Assembly: GCA_934045075.1 (NCBI GenBank)
Contig: OW203732.1
Coordinates: 18,259,889-18,323,888, forward strand
Length of the DNA stretch: 64,000 nucleotides
Origin: Yponomeuta sedellus
Lineage: Eukaryota; Arthropoda; Insecta; Lepidoptera; Yponomeutidae
Direction: 5' to 3'
In this document: positions 37,600 to 51,700 of the stretch, one piece after another
Numbering within the stretch: position 1 is the stretch's first letter
Layout of the letters: each line of letters starts with the position of its first letter
Translations under genes and position numbers: made by a program
The notes under the pieces: model-generated
Seen by the model: the letters and a program-made list of their open reading frames with translations, nothing else
Databases searched by the model: none
What the model was told of the DNA's origin: nothing

Positions 37600-38837
37600 T
37601 ATAACGGCTGTTTTTTTTTCGAGATTTTATATTAGGGGGGTACCTTTAGGTTGAGCCGGACCTGGTTTTAACACCCATAATTATAAAAACCCTCTAGACA
37701 TTCCACGTGCTATGCGTCCAGATAATTAAAAATATGATTCAAATCTTACTTAGCTAGCTTTAACGTGTAAAATGATCTCTAGCAGAGTATTTTAACCGTC
37801 TCAAGTCTTCAATTATAAAATTCCATAATGACGGAAAATTATTAAGGTAACGGAGATAAAAATACTCAATGTTTTGCGCTTAGTTGTATTCATAAAAGTT
37901 TGGTAAATACTTACCCTTTCTCCAACAAGGGTTGGCTGGTATAAAATTATAGTACCTATGTCATGGGAATTATTGTAAATACGGAAGATTGATCGATAGG
38001 AATATTTTACTTTAGGAACTAGCTAATTTTGAATATGTCTACAATCTACATTGTATGTAGATAAATACATTCTTATATAAATATCAAATTAATTTGACAG
38101 TGATACAGGAAACGAGAGTAATTAAATATCTACATACATGAAATATATCATTATACAGCCTAAATAAATGTCTTATGATGTTAAAGAAAAGCATTATTTT
38201 ATTATTTTAACAAATTAATGGTCACCAAATGCAGGTGTGTTGTAATTTAGAATTTTATTGAGTGGTATACATTTTGGAGTGATGCACAAAATTATAATAA
38301 ATGTATTTCAAACATATTTCTCAAGTATTTTCCATTAAATTCCTTTCCTAGAAAGAATCTGTAGGTGGAACAATAAAAGTGAACAGAAATTTTAGCGAAC
38401 AGTGCTGCGTTTTATAAAACAACATAGATTATTACGACAATTTGATCATCTTTGTACATTGCTTTCCTATTTGTTAGCGTTTGGGTTGATCGATGCGATG
38501 TATTTCGAATTGACATTGTAAACCATGAATTTTAGTCCTGTGAAATAGGCCCAAAGAAATTGAACAGTAGTCTATAAGCATAATATTAAAGAGTGGTGGC
38601 CAAATATTAGTCGACAGCAGTCGGTAGGCGGGTCACTGACCCGACGAATCGTCGCTAACATTTTACGCTGGTCGCATGCACAATGTAACAATTTAATGAT
38701 TAAAATATAAAGTATAAGTAGGTATTTTGATACAGCAGTCTAGTCACAATTAGGTTTCTTTTATTGTAGGTACCCCTAAGGTTTTTACAAAATTTCACTC
38801 TAATCTTCTATAATTTAAAAATCAATCTTTGCGCTGA
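37600..38837. other. Intergenic, no feature recognised
   Basis: AT-rich, without long ORFs, repeats shared with the rest of the window, or RNA-like motifs that I could see. Confidence 0.5.
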
Positions 38838-39018
38838 ATGTGGTAAGCGCAAATCTCGAGAACAGCTGAACCGAATTCGCTATTTTTTTTAGAATATTCT
38901 TTGAAGTACCTACGAGGATGGTTCTTACCTCAGAACACAAGAGGTTCTTACGGAGAGAAATATAAAAAAAAATTAAGAATCGACTGTTAGGCGGTACGAA
39001 GTTCGCTGGGTCAGCTAT
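38838..39018 (-). repeat. Interspersed repeat I, copy 1
   Basis: cgcaaatctcgagaacagct, tagaatattctttgaagtac, gaatcgactgttaggcggta. Inverted copy at 50972-51165. Confidence 0.75.
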
Positions 39019-39439
39019 TCAGTTATTAATAAAACTTAGTTATTAATAAAACTTATTAATTTAGCAAACAATTTTTTTATAAAGTTATTGTAGGAAAACA
39101 AAAATTTGTTTAAAATCTCTGCAATTTTATTACCTACCTACCTATTAATACTTCAGATCACATTTATCTACAATTACTTAAATCTTTAAAAATGTTAGAT
39201 TGTGTGCAAGAGGGAGAGAGAGAGAGCATAAAAGTGGCTGAGGCCTTATGACTATCCACAGTACTACGGGCCGAGGACGTGCGGTTTCAACGATCTAAAC
39301 TAAAACAAACTTCAAATAGGTACATTCTCATTATTTTATGATTACGTATTTTATTTTGAAATCCAGTCCGTCTTTAAAAAAATCTTACGATGTTCTGTGG
39401 GGGAGACAGATACCAACTAACGGAACGGGACCCTATTAG

Positions 39440-39772
39440 TAATCATCTCGTTGTCTAGGCTACTGCCGTTCACACTTCGACTACGGAACCCCAAAAAGTA
39501 TAAGATCACCAACAATATTAATTATGATAGTCGTCCAACACGGACTCTTTCATATGAAATGGCATTTTAACTCCATGGGTAGTTTTTCACTTTTGTAATG
39601 GCAACACTGACTGTCAACGTCACGTCACAAAAAAAAATCCTGTCATTCGCGGGCGAAGGAGGGCAAGGGGAGATTTACGTCGCTTTCTTCTGAATGTAAT
39701 TAAAACTGCCGAAAGTCACCGCTTTCATAAACCCTAAATACCGACGTAGTATTCTGCAATACCCTTTGCAAA
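39440..39772 (+). promoter_or_regulatory. Likely HSDL2 promoter and 5' UTR
   Basis: Region directly upstream of the ATG. It contains a CRE-like cluster (acgtcacgtcac at about 39618) and a GC-richer patch at 39650-39680 unlike the AT-rich surroundings; no TATA box placed with confidence. The start ATG at 39773 is in good context (gcaaaATGAGC) and begins MSLVANTGKLAGR. Transcription start not determined. Confidence 0.35.
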
Positions 39773-39795
39773 ATGAGCTTAGTGGCGAACACCGG
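39773..39795 (+). CDS. HSDL2: HSDL2 exon 1
   Basis: Codes for MSLVANTG, last codon split (GG + T). Donor gtgagt. Confidence 0.88.
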
Positions 39796-42700
39796 GTGAG
39801 TACAAAATACCGTTGAAATCCGCAACGTCGACGGTTTGTGTACTAATTATTCTAATCGACGAATTATTCCTTTTCCAGTAAACTAGCTGGACGCACCCTG
39901 TTCATCACCGGTGCCTCCAGGGGTATAGGAAAGGCTATAGCCCTGAAAGCGGCCAAAGACGGCGCGAATGTCGTCATAGCCGCCAAAACCGCGGAACCTC
40001 ACCCGAAACTTCCTGGCACTATTTATACTGCTGCTGAAGAAAGTAAGTGAATAAATAATACCCCTAATACATTTTTTTGTCTTCAAAACATACAGAAACC
40101 GTTGGGAATGGTTTTGACGAGGTTGCGTGTGTTTTTCTAGTCTTTAATTTGTTTGGACTTTGAACTTGAACTTTGGATTGGGTTTTCTTTAAATAGAAAG
40201 ATTATCTCTACTAATTTTAAATGTTGTATTTTTTCCTGTTGTAAGGTAAATGGCATAATAAGAAACTAGCTAAAAAAGTTACATAACTTTAACTAGCATA
40301 TTATTGGTATGGATTTCGCATTGATCAGCTACCATAATAAGACACATAAGGCTTGCCTGAAATGCTGTTGAAAAATATGAAAAGTACTTTAACCACTAAA
40401 ACGTCTATGTAACTACAGCAACTTAAAAAAAGTAGCGTTGTATGTCTACGTAACTATAGTTACTTCGCGGACTGCTATTAGTAAAATTGATTTTAATGAA
40501 TGAATAATATATTTATATATAATGTAAGGATTATTTAGATGACAATGAATTAAAGCCAGTTCAATGCATGAGTTCTATGTCTTATAATAATTATGTAAAC
40601 TCTGTTAATTAAGTATCAAAATCCTATCTAAACTCTGTTAAGGACTTTGAAAAGACTAAGTTTGGTTCTCCAAAACAATCTAGATTTTGAAATGGACACC
40701 TATTTTAGCTTGTAATTATCAATAAATTACAGTTTATGTGTAAATTTCAATAAAATACTTTGATTGGATTTACCAAGCAGAAGATTTACAGTTAGGACAT
40801 TATTTTGCCAGTGCTTGTAAATAAATTAGCATGTTGTTATTCTATGAGCATAGTAGAGAGTGGTAAGCTATTGTTTTATCCCTAATTTTTTTTTTAGTTG
40901 AAGCTATTGGCGGCAAGGCTCTACCATGCATTGTTGATGTAAGGGAAGAGGCGCAAGTGCAGAAGGCTATCGATGAAGCTGTCAAGAAGGTAAAGAAATT
41001 CGTAGTTATAGTACTGCCGCAGTAAACTCATTTAAAAATTGACCTCTTAAACATTTCACAAGTGCATGAGAGTGATATGAGCAAAATACCAGGTTAAAGC
41101 GCCTTGTGAATTAACAAATAACATTAATAGGAGCGAGGCATCTAAAAAGGCACAAAGTTTCAGATTGCAATTTAGTATGTCCAAACTGCTCGCGGGGTGG
41201 TTGAAGATGTACAGCACATACTCACAGAATGTCTGCGTAATAGTAGTGTGAGGGAACAAATTTATGATAACGGCATTTTTTCCACGGTCGGTGGTTGTAA
41301 CAGCATTTTAGCGCTTCCAAATTCCGATGAAGCTAAAATGCTGTATAAGTTAGTAAGGTTTTGTTTAAAGGCAAGGATAGAATAAATTTTGTTTGTAGTC
41401 CTGGATATTGTACATAACTTCATAGCATAGAATTTACGAGGGTGACATGGTCACTTGTGTACCAAACCCTTTTAAACTAATAAAGATTAAAAAAAAAAAA
41501 AATTTAGTATCTTATAAATGTTTGTACAACAAAAATATATGCCTTGGATACATTAAATTTAGTATGTACCTGTGTAACTATATTAAGCTTTCACATCAAT
41601 AACTACACTAGTCGAGCCTGTATCATGGCTTTCAAGGGCGCTTGTCATCGAGTCTCAGATATATTTCCAAGTTATGTTATGTTGATGTTAGATTAACAGA
41701 TAGAGATATCTATCATAAGATAAAACCAGCAGTTTATCTACTAATGCTATGATGAAATAAAAAAAAATTAAAATTTTAACTGTTTATTTCATAGTAAAAA
41801 AGTAGACAAAAGTTTTCTTGCTCCGGAGATCATAATGCTTCCAGAGGTTGCTCTATATAAAAAAATAAATTTTATACAGTAAAAGTGCGGACAATGCCGA
41901 GGAACACTATACCTGCATGTGATTATATTAAATTATATGGCACGGGTGTCTTCCTGCAGTAGTAGTTGTACTAGTAGTCACGGTATGGTCAACCATCCAG
42001 CACCTGCAGTTGCTTAACCCTAGTGATTGCAGTTGTTTAACCCTAGTGATTGATTCCAATCAACTGATTCCAGAAGGCCATGAGCGCTTCTAATCTACTA
42101 ATTTTGTCTATCTTATCTACTAATAGATAACTATATCTCTACTTATAGATATTGCCCTTGCCTGGTTACTATAACTTATTTTAGGACCAGTGCCTTGATT
42201 ATGTGTGCAAAAACAAAATATCTACTGGACCACCAGGCAATGTTATGGCTTTGAAATAAAGTCCAAAACCCATAAAACACTACTAGCTATGGTTAGCATC
42301 TGCCTACAATGCAAGGGGTCCCGGGTTCCAACCCCGGCTGGGGACGAAAAAATCCCAGGTCTTGGATGTTTCCATATTTGTGATATCGTTGTGTCGTGGG
42401 ACACAGGGTATTCTAGTGTAGGGTCAGAAGCAATGTATGTTCCTTTATTATACTATTTTTATTTTTAATGCACTAACCCATGCTAAGGACAAATTTAAAA
42501 AACCTATTTAAATGTTCCTTTATGTTATGTTAAAGAAGTTTTTGGAGTAGGAGTTTTTTTGTCCATTTTTTCTCCGAAATCATCTAGATATTGAAATTGA
42601 CGCCTAGTTTAACTTGTAAGATTCATGATATATTCATGACAGTTTTTTAGTAAACTTTGAATAAAATACTTTGATTCATTTAAAGGGCTCGTGGCCTAGT

Positions 42701-45700
42701 CGAACCGAGTGATTGGAATCAATCATTTGAGCTAAGCAACAACAGGCGCGGTCAGGTGGTGGATGAGTGACCTTCTCGTTACTACCGCTAGTGGCATTTT
42801 TCCGAGCGCTTCCGTGCTTTGCAAGGCACGTTAAGCCATGGGTGCTGGCTGTCATGTAATGGCAGTCGTTAAGCCATGTCCGAGGTCTTATGGGAAGCTT
42901 GCTAACTTCTGACAGTAAGGCCTGCCAATGTCTTACAATCCTCCACCAACCTGGACTTGGCCCCCGTGGTGGAGTATGGCCTAACCTTCCTGCAATGCAG
43001 GAGGAGACCCGTGTCCCAGCAGTGGGGACGTACAGGGTTGCAAACGATTGATTCAAAAGTCCCACTGATGAGCCTTATGTTTCCACAGTTTGGTGGCATC
43101 GACGTACTGGTAAACAACGCATCGGCTATCTCTCTGACTGGCACCGCCCAGACAGACATGAAGAGATACGACCTCATGCATAACATCAACACAAGAGGAA
43201 CCTTCCTGGCGTAAGAATACTTAGTTTGTAACGGTGCAAACCTTACACCATTTTCTATATTTCTTTCCTGTCTATCATTTTCAAAATTTAAAATGACGTC
43301 ACCAATTTTTGAGATTTCCCTCATTTTTAGCTTTACATCTTGACTAAACCTGACAATTTTTACCTGCTTATTCAGTTTTTATCCAGTTTTCTGTTTTTAT
43401 TATAAATAAAATAAATAAAGCACAAGGTTGAAGTCGTTCCAGTTTGATTATTTATTAAAAGTTTTACAACATCACAAGTTTATTAGTTAGACCTCAGATG
43501 TCCGCACTTTGCCTCATAGTGCGGCCACAGCCATACTCATACGTAGCAAGCTCTGAGGTATGTTAACACTTCAGACACTAGGGTTTCATCAAGATGTGTT
43601 CCTTCACAGTTAGCGAGTGGTATTGCTACTATAACTAAACAAATTTACATAACTTGAAGACAGTCATTTGTTACCACCGCCCGTAAACATGCTTACCTTC
43701 TTAGCATGTCGATGGCAAGCCATCTTGGTGAAAGGGTTTGCCAATCAGCGACGGGGACTCGCAGATTATTGATACGAATACTCACAGAATACGGATTCAA
43801 TTACATGATTTTTTGTTTAGTACGACCAGTTAATCCGGACTTAAATCAATTATGTGTAGTGTTTACGAAAGTAACGTAAAGCCCAGCGTGCGCCAGGCGT
43901 ATAGGCAAGGCGACGGGAGGCCAGACGTGAGTACGACGATGCTTATAAATTGAACTCTTATTCTTCTTCTTCAGGCTATATTATTCCACTGCTGGACATA
44001 GCCCTCCCCTAATAAGCGCCATAGCGCAAGGTTGTGCCGTCATTGGGGGGTAATGCCCATAATCCCCACGCTGGGCATGCGGGTTGGGGATCGCAGTTTG
44101 GTGGAATTGTACTGCAGGGGGCGCTGCTGCCCACCCCCCGGTTTGTGTCCCTTAGTCGCCTTTTACGGCACCCGCGGGAAGAGTTTGGGTTGGTGCTATT
44201 CTCTAGGCCGACACCACACAGCGTACTCTTATAGTTCTAGGTAATTCTGGTTCATTTTTCATGTACATTGAAAATGCACAATGAACATAAAAATGGACCG
44301 TGAGAAACAATAGGATAACGAAATTCTAATCTATTTACCACTTTATTGTCCAAAAACGCCTTCCAAAAAAAAGTAATATACGCGTCGAATTGATAATGTC
44401 CTCCTTTTTTGAAATCGGTCAAAAAGGAAGACAAACCATTTGCTTAATATCCTAGATGACAGTGGATTAACTGAGGAAAATAAAAGAAATGTTACTGTTA
44501 GTTGTGTCGATATTTCGCTTCGGCGTCAGTCCAATCTTTATTTAGTCTTAAAAACCTATTTAGAGGCTAAAAATTCCACCTATGCCGGGGTTCGAATCCC
44601 GGCATGGGTAGATTTTTTAGCCTCTAAATAGGGTTTTAAAATTGTCCTTAGCACGGGTTAGTGCATTAAAAAGAATATAATTTATGTAGTCTGTGCACAG
44701 AGTACATCTGTGCGTCGGTCACGAGCTAATAATTTGAAAATATATGCTATTAAATTGAATTTGTAGGAATATATATTAGCTGTAAGAAAATAAATAATAA
44801 TTCTTTGAAAAATAAATAAATAACGCTTTCACCACGGAAGAAGAAAATTTCCTGTAAAATTTATTTTACATTGCTTTTTTTTCAGTTCCAAACTGTGCCT
44901 GCCTCTGCTAAAGAACAGCAACCATGCCCACATCCTCAACCTGTCTCCGCCACTCAACATGAGCCCCTACTGGTAAGCCACTTTCTATACAATACAGGCC
45001 TATCCACACTGCAACGTACCAGTGCCACATTTGGATATAAAATAATCTGTAAACCTATACGGTTAAAGTCTACACAGTAAAGCTGAAGTGACAACTATAG
45101 GGAAGAGCGGGTGATCGTGCTCTTCCACTATAAAGGGAAATTTCCCGCCAGGCAGATCGTATGCCTGGGGACGGCCGGTCCAACTATTGTTAGTCGGACG
45201 TTATATTTATGGTATGTCATTGAAACACTTTGATTGCGCGATGCAGGAATGTTGGAGTTAGTAGTGCACGCGCGGAGTTGACATGTGCTCGCCACATCAC
45301 TCCCCTTCAAGACCGTAGCTACGCATAGCTAGGTCTGATAGGAATCAAAGTGTGCTCTAAAGCCTGCAAGTGCCAGAGGACGCTGAGTCAATGAGTCGAC
45401 TAGCGGATGAGGCTGTTCGGCGGCTAACAGTCACTTCACCGCCGACAGTACCATGGAGCCCGCCACAGAACATAAAAAAAGAGTAGAAGTCGTAAGTGGG
45501 CGGTGCCCGCGTGCCTCACATTAGCAATGTATTGCCTATGCGTAGTCGGTGACAGTTTTGTTTACTTCAGTTGCCATGCGCTTCTAGTAAAGAAAAAATG
45601 GTGAAAACTTGATTAAAATGCCTTGTTGTGCTGTGTTAGAGAGCAAAAATAAAAACTGGGGACTAAAATATACCGATCATGCCGTAATATTTCATCGGTA

Positions 45701-48700
45701 AGACTTATTTCATTGTATTTTTAATTAAATGTGTAATGACATGAACACGGAAACCAATCCGAAAATGATAAAGTGAAACCACCTTTATTTACTGGTTAGC
45801 AAAGTTAAATTTTCATCGAAGAAAGTATACCTTCTCTAGAAATTTCTGTCATAATTTGAAATCTACTCAATTACGGATGGGGGCACACATGATAAAAATC
45901 TATCGATAATTGTCTATTACTTGGTATTGTAAATTCCAATTCGTCTAAGTAGGTAAAATAATTGTTATTTTTTACCTACTTCATAAGTGCCTTTTCACAT
46001 GCAACCGGTCGCCGTCCGGTCGCCGGGCCGGGTAAAGTAGTAATGTATGAGCTCCGGTCGCCGGCTGGTCGTTGTGCATGTGAAAACTGTCATTGGAGCT
46101 CATACATTACTACTTTTCATACAAGATATGACATGAGCACATAGATCGCGATATAGATTTTCTTCACCAGTTTATCAGTGACTGAAATATCTAAGAAACT
46201 ATCGAAGTAATTTTCATCTTACCCCTTTGACAACAGAAAACCGAGGCAATGTTACAACTACCCTCTTGGAATCAAAACAATTTGGGAGTGAGTTTTCGTT
46301 TAGTTTTCTAAGGAACCGGATACGAAATTAAAATGGATGGCAGCGACAGGAAGGCAAAATTGGTTCAAAACGACGATGAACACAATATATTCAAAGTATT
46401 TTCATGAACACTTCATAAACACTAAAAATGGCGGAAGGTGGCACTTATGTGATGCAGCAATACCAGAAAAAATGTGCTTCACTTCCAGGATAGACTCTTG
46501 CGTATAAATGAAATATATTAGCATCGTCAATAAAATTAGTATAACGTATGAAACATGGCGTACAGATCAAAGTACAGACAAAGATATGAATTGAGTCGTA
46601 GAATACGAGTACATTATATTTCCCGTGTTATAATTTCTAACGGCCGCAAAGCAGCGGGTTAGAGCTAGTTTTAAATAAGAGATAACATTTTAAAATATGA
46701 AATCTACCACATTGGTTTATTTGTGCGTCTATGTACCCTATTAGTGTTAATTCTTTTTTAATACAGTTGCTCAAAAAATGACGTATTACACGGACGTATA
46801 GCATGCGGGATGTGGGCTATTACACACTCGTGCTTTTTTTTACCTTTCCCGCACTCGTGCGTTTTCTTTCCCAACTGTCAAAATAATGTCTATTAAAAAG
46901 AAAAACCAACCATGAAGATTTTACTAAAAAAAATCATAGAAGTTTTTATGAGCTACTAATTTGTTTCAATATCAGATTTAATGATTTGATTGAATGAGTT
47001 AAGTTACGTTTCATTTCATTTCATCTTATTAAATTTCATTTTCATTTCATATCAATAAAAAAATTCTTCTGAAGACTTGGCTGTATGGGCATAGTTCCCT
47101 TTGCCTTCTAGAATGGGTGCAGAAAAAAAATCTCTGCTTATATTTTTTTACGGTTGGCGCCGCCATTTTCTAAATATTTTTTCTTTATTAAATTGCTAAT
47201 TTTTTTCGCAACTGTATTAAAAATAGTCGTTCAGTATACGTGCGGAACCGTCATTGCAACTTATCGGAACTCTTTGCAATGACAGCCTTTCCGCACTTGT
47301 AATGAAATATACTATATTGCACAAAAGATAATGTAGAAAAGATGCATTTTCTACCAGTCAACCCGCAGGCAAAATGAAATAGCTAAAAATACTTCTAAGT
47401 ACCAGTATTCATATTCGGCCGTTAATGTGTAAACTGTTTGTACGAGTATAATTTGTCGATAGGTTCTCCCTATCGACAAACTAGATTTCGCATTGTCCCA
47501 TCCCAAACTGAGAATATACTTGTTTTTCAATTTTGAACTTTCTGTCTTAGTAGGTAAAAGTTCTTTTCGGTCCGACGCGGCGGTAGTTCCATCTAGTGTA
47601 GAGTAGCGTTACTACAAAATGTCAACCTTAATTTCATCATTGTCATTTGACTTTGATCATTGTTAACATTGTGAAAAGGTGCATATTTTAATTGAAACTT
47701 TTAAGAAGTACACCTTTTCGGCATTGACTTTATTTACCCACAGAACATAAAAAAAGAGTAGAAGTCGTAAGTGGGCGGTGCCCGCGTGCCTCACATTAGC
47801 AATGTATTGCCTATGCGTAGTCGGTGACAGTTTTGTTGACTTCAGTTGCCGTGCGCTCCTAGTAAAGAAAAAATGGTGAAAACTTGATTAAAATGCCTTG
47901 TTTTGCTGTGTTAGAGAGCTAAAATAAAAGTTGGGGACCAAAATATACCGATCATGCCGTAACATTTCATCTGTAAGACGTATTTCATTGTATTTTTAAT
48001 TAAATTTGTAATGACATGAACACGGAAACCAATCCGAAAATGATAAAGTGAAACCACCTTTATTTACTGGTTAATAAAGTTAAATTTTCATCGAAGAAAG
48101 TGTACATTCTCTAGAAGTTTCTGTCAAAATTTGAATTCTACTCAATTACGGATGGGGGCACACATGAGAAAAATCTATCGATAATTAATTGTCTATGACC
48201 GTAGTAGTCATACATACTTAACGGTACCTAGGTATTGTAAATTCCAATTCGTCTAAGTAGGTAATAGTACATTACACAACTAGGGTGGTAATACAAAGAA
48301 AGGCCGAGATCGCAGAAGTTTGCGGCCCGAGCTGCAAGCGAGGGACGTAAATATGCGATCGAGAGCTTTCTTTATTACCTCCCGTGTTGTGTACATATTT
48401 TTATGTCTACACTTGGCCAGAAAGCGGCTCGTTCCGTACGCGCAGCGTGCGGAAAAAGCCACTTTATTGCCAGGTGTGGCATAAAATAATTATTGTTATT
48501 TTATACCTACTTCCTAAGTGCCTTTTCAAATGCTTCCGGTCGCCGTCCGGTCGCCGGGCCGGGTAAAGTAGTAATGTATGAGCTCTTGTCGCCGGCTGGT
48601 CGTTGTGCTTGTGGAAACTGTCATTGGAGCTCATTTATTACTACTTTTCATACAAGATATGACATGAGCACATATATCGTGATATAGTTTTTCTTCACCA

Positions 48701-51700
48701 GTTTATCAGTGACTGAAATATCTAAGAAACTATCGAAGTAATTTTCATCTTACCCCTTTGACAACAGAAAACCGTGGCAATGATACAACAACCCTCAAGG
48801 AATCAAAACAATTTGGAAGTGAGTTTTTGTTTTCCTAAGAAACCGAATACGTAAGTAAAATGGATGGCAGCGATAGGAAGGCAAAATTGGTTCAAAACGA
48901 CGATGAGCACAATATATTCAGAGCATTTTCATGAACACTTCATAATAACTAAAAAAGGTGGAAGGTGGCACTTATGCAGCAATACCAAAAAAAATGTGCT
49001 TCACTTCCAGGTTAGACTCTTGCGTATAATTGAAATATATTAGTACCATCATCAATAAAATTAGTATAACGTATGAAACATGGCGTACAGATAGACAAAG
49101 ATCTGAATTGAGTCGTAGATTAAATGATATTTCCCGTGTTATATTTTCTAACGCCCGCGAAGCAGCGGGTTAAAGGTAGTTAGTTTTAAATAAGAGAACG
49201 TTTTAAAATATGAAATTTACCACATTGTTTTCTTTGTGCATCTATTTACCCTATTAGTCTTGAATCTTTATTGCACAAAAAGATAATGTGAAAAAGATGC
49301 ATTTTCTACCAGTCAACCCGCAGGCAAAAAAGAAATAGCTAAAAATTCTTCTAAGTACCAGTATTCGTATTAGGCCATTAATGTGTTAAACTGTTTGTAC
49401 GGGTATAATTTGTCGATAGGTTCTCCCTATCGACAATCTAGAACTCGCATTGTCCCATCCCAAACTGTGAATGTACTTGTTTCTCAATTTTGACCTTTAT
49501 GTCTTAGTAGGTAAAAGTTCTTTTCGGTCCGACACGGCGGTAGTTCCATCTAGTGTAGAGTAGCGTTACTACAAAATGTCAACCTTAATTTCATCATTGT
49601 CATTTGACTTTGATCATTGTAAACATTACAAAAAGGTGCATATTGTAATTGAAACTTTTATGATGTACACCTTTTCGGCATTGAATTTATTTACCAATGG
49701 CACCTCGGCATTCGTAGTGTGCGTTTGGTTTATAAGTATCAGTTTGGTTACACTGGTTTTCGTACTAATGTGTCATGTCGCTACTTCTACTCTTTTTTTA
49801 TGTTCTGTGGAGCCCGCGCATGTGGTAGGAACCGGTGAAGGCTGCTGTACCACTGGCAACGTGTGCTGTTGTTGTGTGGCTGCGGTGCCGAGGGGTTGGG
49901 GGAAGATCACCATCAGTCCCAGTAGTCGGTGCGTTGACTGTTGTGGAACTCATGAAGTGAGAGGGAAGAATGCTGGCCTTGCTTTGAGACTGATTGTATG
50001 TGGGGTGCTGCGAGAGCGAAGGAAGGTTGACAGTGTTCTGTCAGGGGTCACCACTATAGGGAAGAGCGGGTGATCGTGGTCTTCCACTATAAAGGGAAAT
50101 TTCCCGCTAGGCAGATCGTATGCCTGGGGACGGCCGGTCCGACTATTGTTAGTCGGACGTTATATTTATGGTATGTCATTGAAACACTTGATTGCGCGAT
50201 GCAGGAATGTTGGAGTTAGTAGTGCGCGCGCAGAGTTGACATGTGCCAACAACTGTCCGCCGTCTCATTTTTCACGTCAAGCCGTTGGTGCCGGCTGTCA
50301 TGTAATGGCAGTCGTTAAGTGCAAAGTGCATTGTTCTTCTCACGGGGCTACCGCCGCCTTTAGTTGTCTATTTTTTATTTCATTTTTTTTTTGTCTCTAT
50401 ATTCCTCAGGTTCTCAGTCCACGTAGCTTACACGATGGCTAAGTATGGCATGTCAATGTGCGTCCTCGGTATCACTTGATTGCGCGATGCAGGAATGTTG
50501 GAGTTAGTAGTGCGCGCGCAGAGTTGACATGTGCCAACAACTGTCCGCCGTCTCATTTTTCACGTCAAGCCGTTGGTGCCGGCTGTCATGTAATGGCAGT
50601 CGTTAAGTGCAAAGTGTATTGTTCTTCTCACGGGGCTACCGCCGCCTTTAGTTGTCTATTTTTTATTTCAGTTTTTTTTTTCTTTATATTCCTCAGGTTC
50701 TCAGTCCACGTAGCTTACACGATGGCTAAGTATGGCATGTCAATGTGCGTCCTCGGTATGGCGGAAGAGTTCAAGCCATACAACATAGGCGTGAACGCGC
50801 TGTGGCCACGCACGGCCATCGCCACCGCGGCCATCGAGATGCTGACCGGAGATACGTCCACCAGCCGCAAGGTGGACATCGTCAGCGATGCCGCCTACGT
50901 CATGCTCTGCAAGTGAGTACCGGCTAAATCCAGTTGAAACCAGACATTCACCATAGTGTTTTATGAGAAACTAGCCGGCCCAGCTATCTTCGTACCGCCT
51001 AACAGTCGATTCTTTATTTTTTTTTATTATTTTGCCTCCGTAAGAACCATCCTCGTTCTTCAAGGAATATTCTAAAAAAAGAATTAGTGAAATCGGTTCA
51101 GCTGCTCTCGAGATTTGCGCTTACCAACACATTCAGCGATTCATTTTTATATTATAGATAAGTTTGCCCAAGCCCGAAGGATCTATATCACACGTTGAGT
51201 TAGCCATATGTCATTATTGCCAATATCGTTAAAGTAAAAAAATATATTTACTATTCAAACAAACAGCGGCTAGGCTCACAATTAATAAATTATGTGAAGA
51301 AACATCACATATTTTTTTTTTTCAAAACATGTTTTAATTGAGACTTTTATACATAAATTTATATTACACTAGATTTAATCGGCCCCGTTAACATTATTTT
51401 AATACCAGACATCTTTGTCTTCCAAATAAACCTTAAACTTTTTTGCACAGAGTATGCTTAGCACATTTTTTATACCGCGTCAGGGGTAAGTCTAATATAT
51501 CAGCCATTTGACGCTATCAGGAACACTATCTACATGTTCAGAACAATAATGTGAAATTCCATCCGTAAGTATGTAAAAATATATTATAAAAGTCTATTTA
51601 TATGTATTTTTGAACTAAAACTTTCGTAAGCACAACACATTGTAGACTTTTAGTCCGGATTTACTTACGGGTGTTGTTATATCGGAAAAGTCCGACCAGG

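Larger units (their letters stand above)
45463..49811 (+). mobile_element. THAP-domain (P-like) DNA transposon, tandemly doubled
   Basis: Left end ccacagaacataaaaaaaga at 45463; right end is its complement, finishing at about 49810. Both flanks carry agcccg (ggagcccg if two terminal bases are counted as flank), a 6-8 bp target duplication. The body is a direct tandem repeat: 45465-47743 and 47745 onward share cagaacataaaaaaagagta, the THAP exon region and the cataccgatcat block. The P superfamily carries THAP domains and makes 8-bp duplications, so P-like is the best guess. Sits in HSDL2 intron 5, within a target made of another repeat. Confidence 0.7.

Noticed and set aside
49576..50073. 165-codon ORF on the + strand
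   Set aside because: It crosses the end of the THAP transposon, its target duplication and the next repeat, so it is a chance frame over a mosaic.
50458..50916. 152-codon frame starting before HSDL2 exon 6
   Set aside because: Only its 3' part is real exon; the 5' part is repeat sequence, and the acceptor at 50696 marks the exon start.
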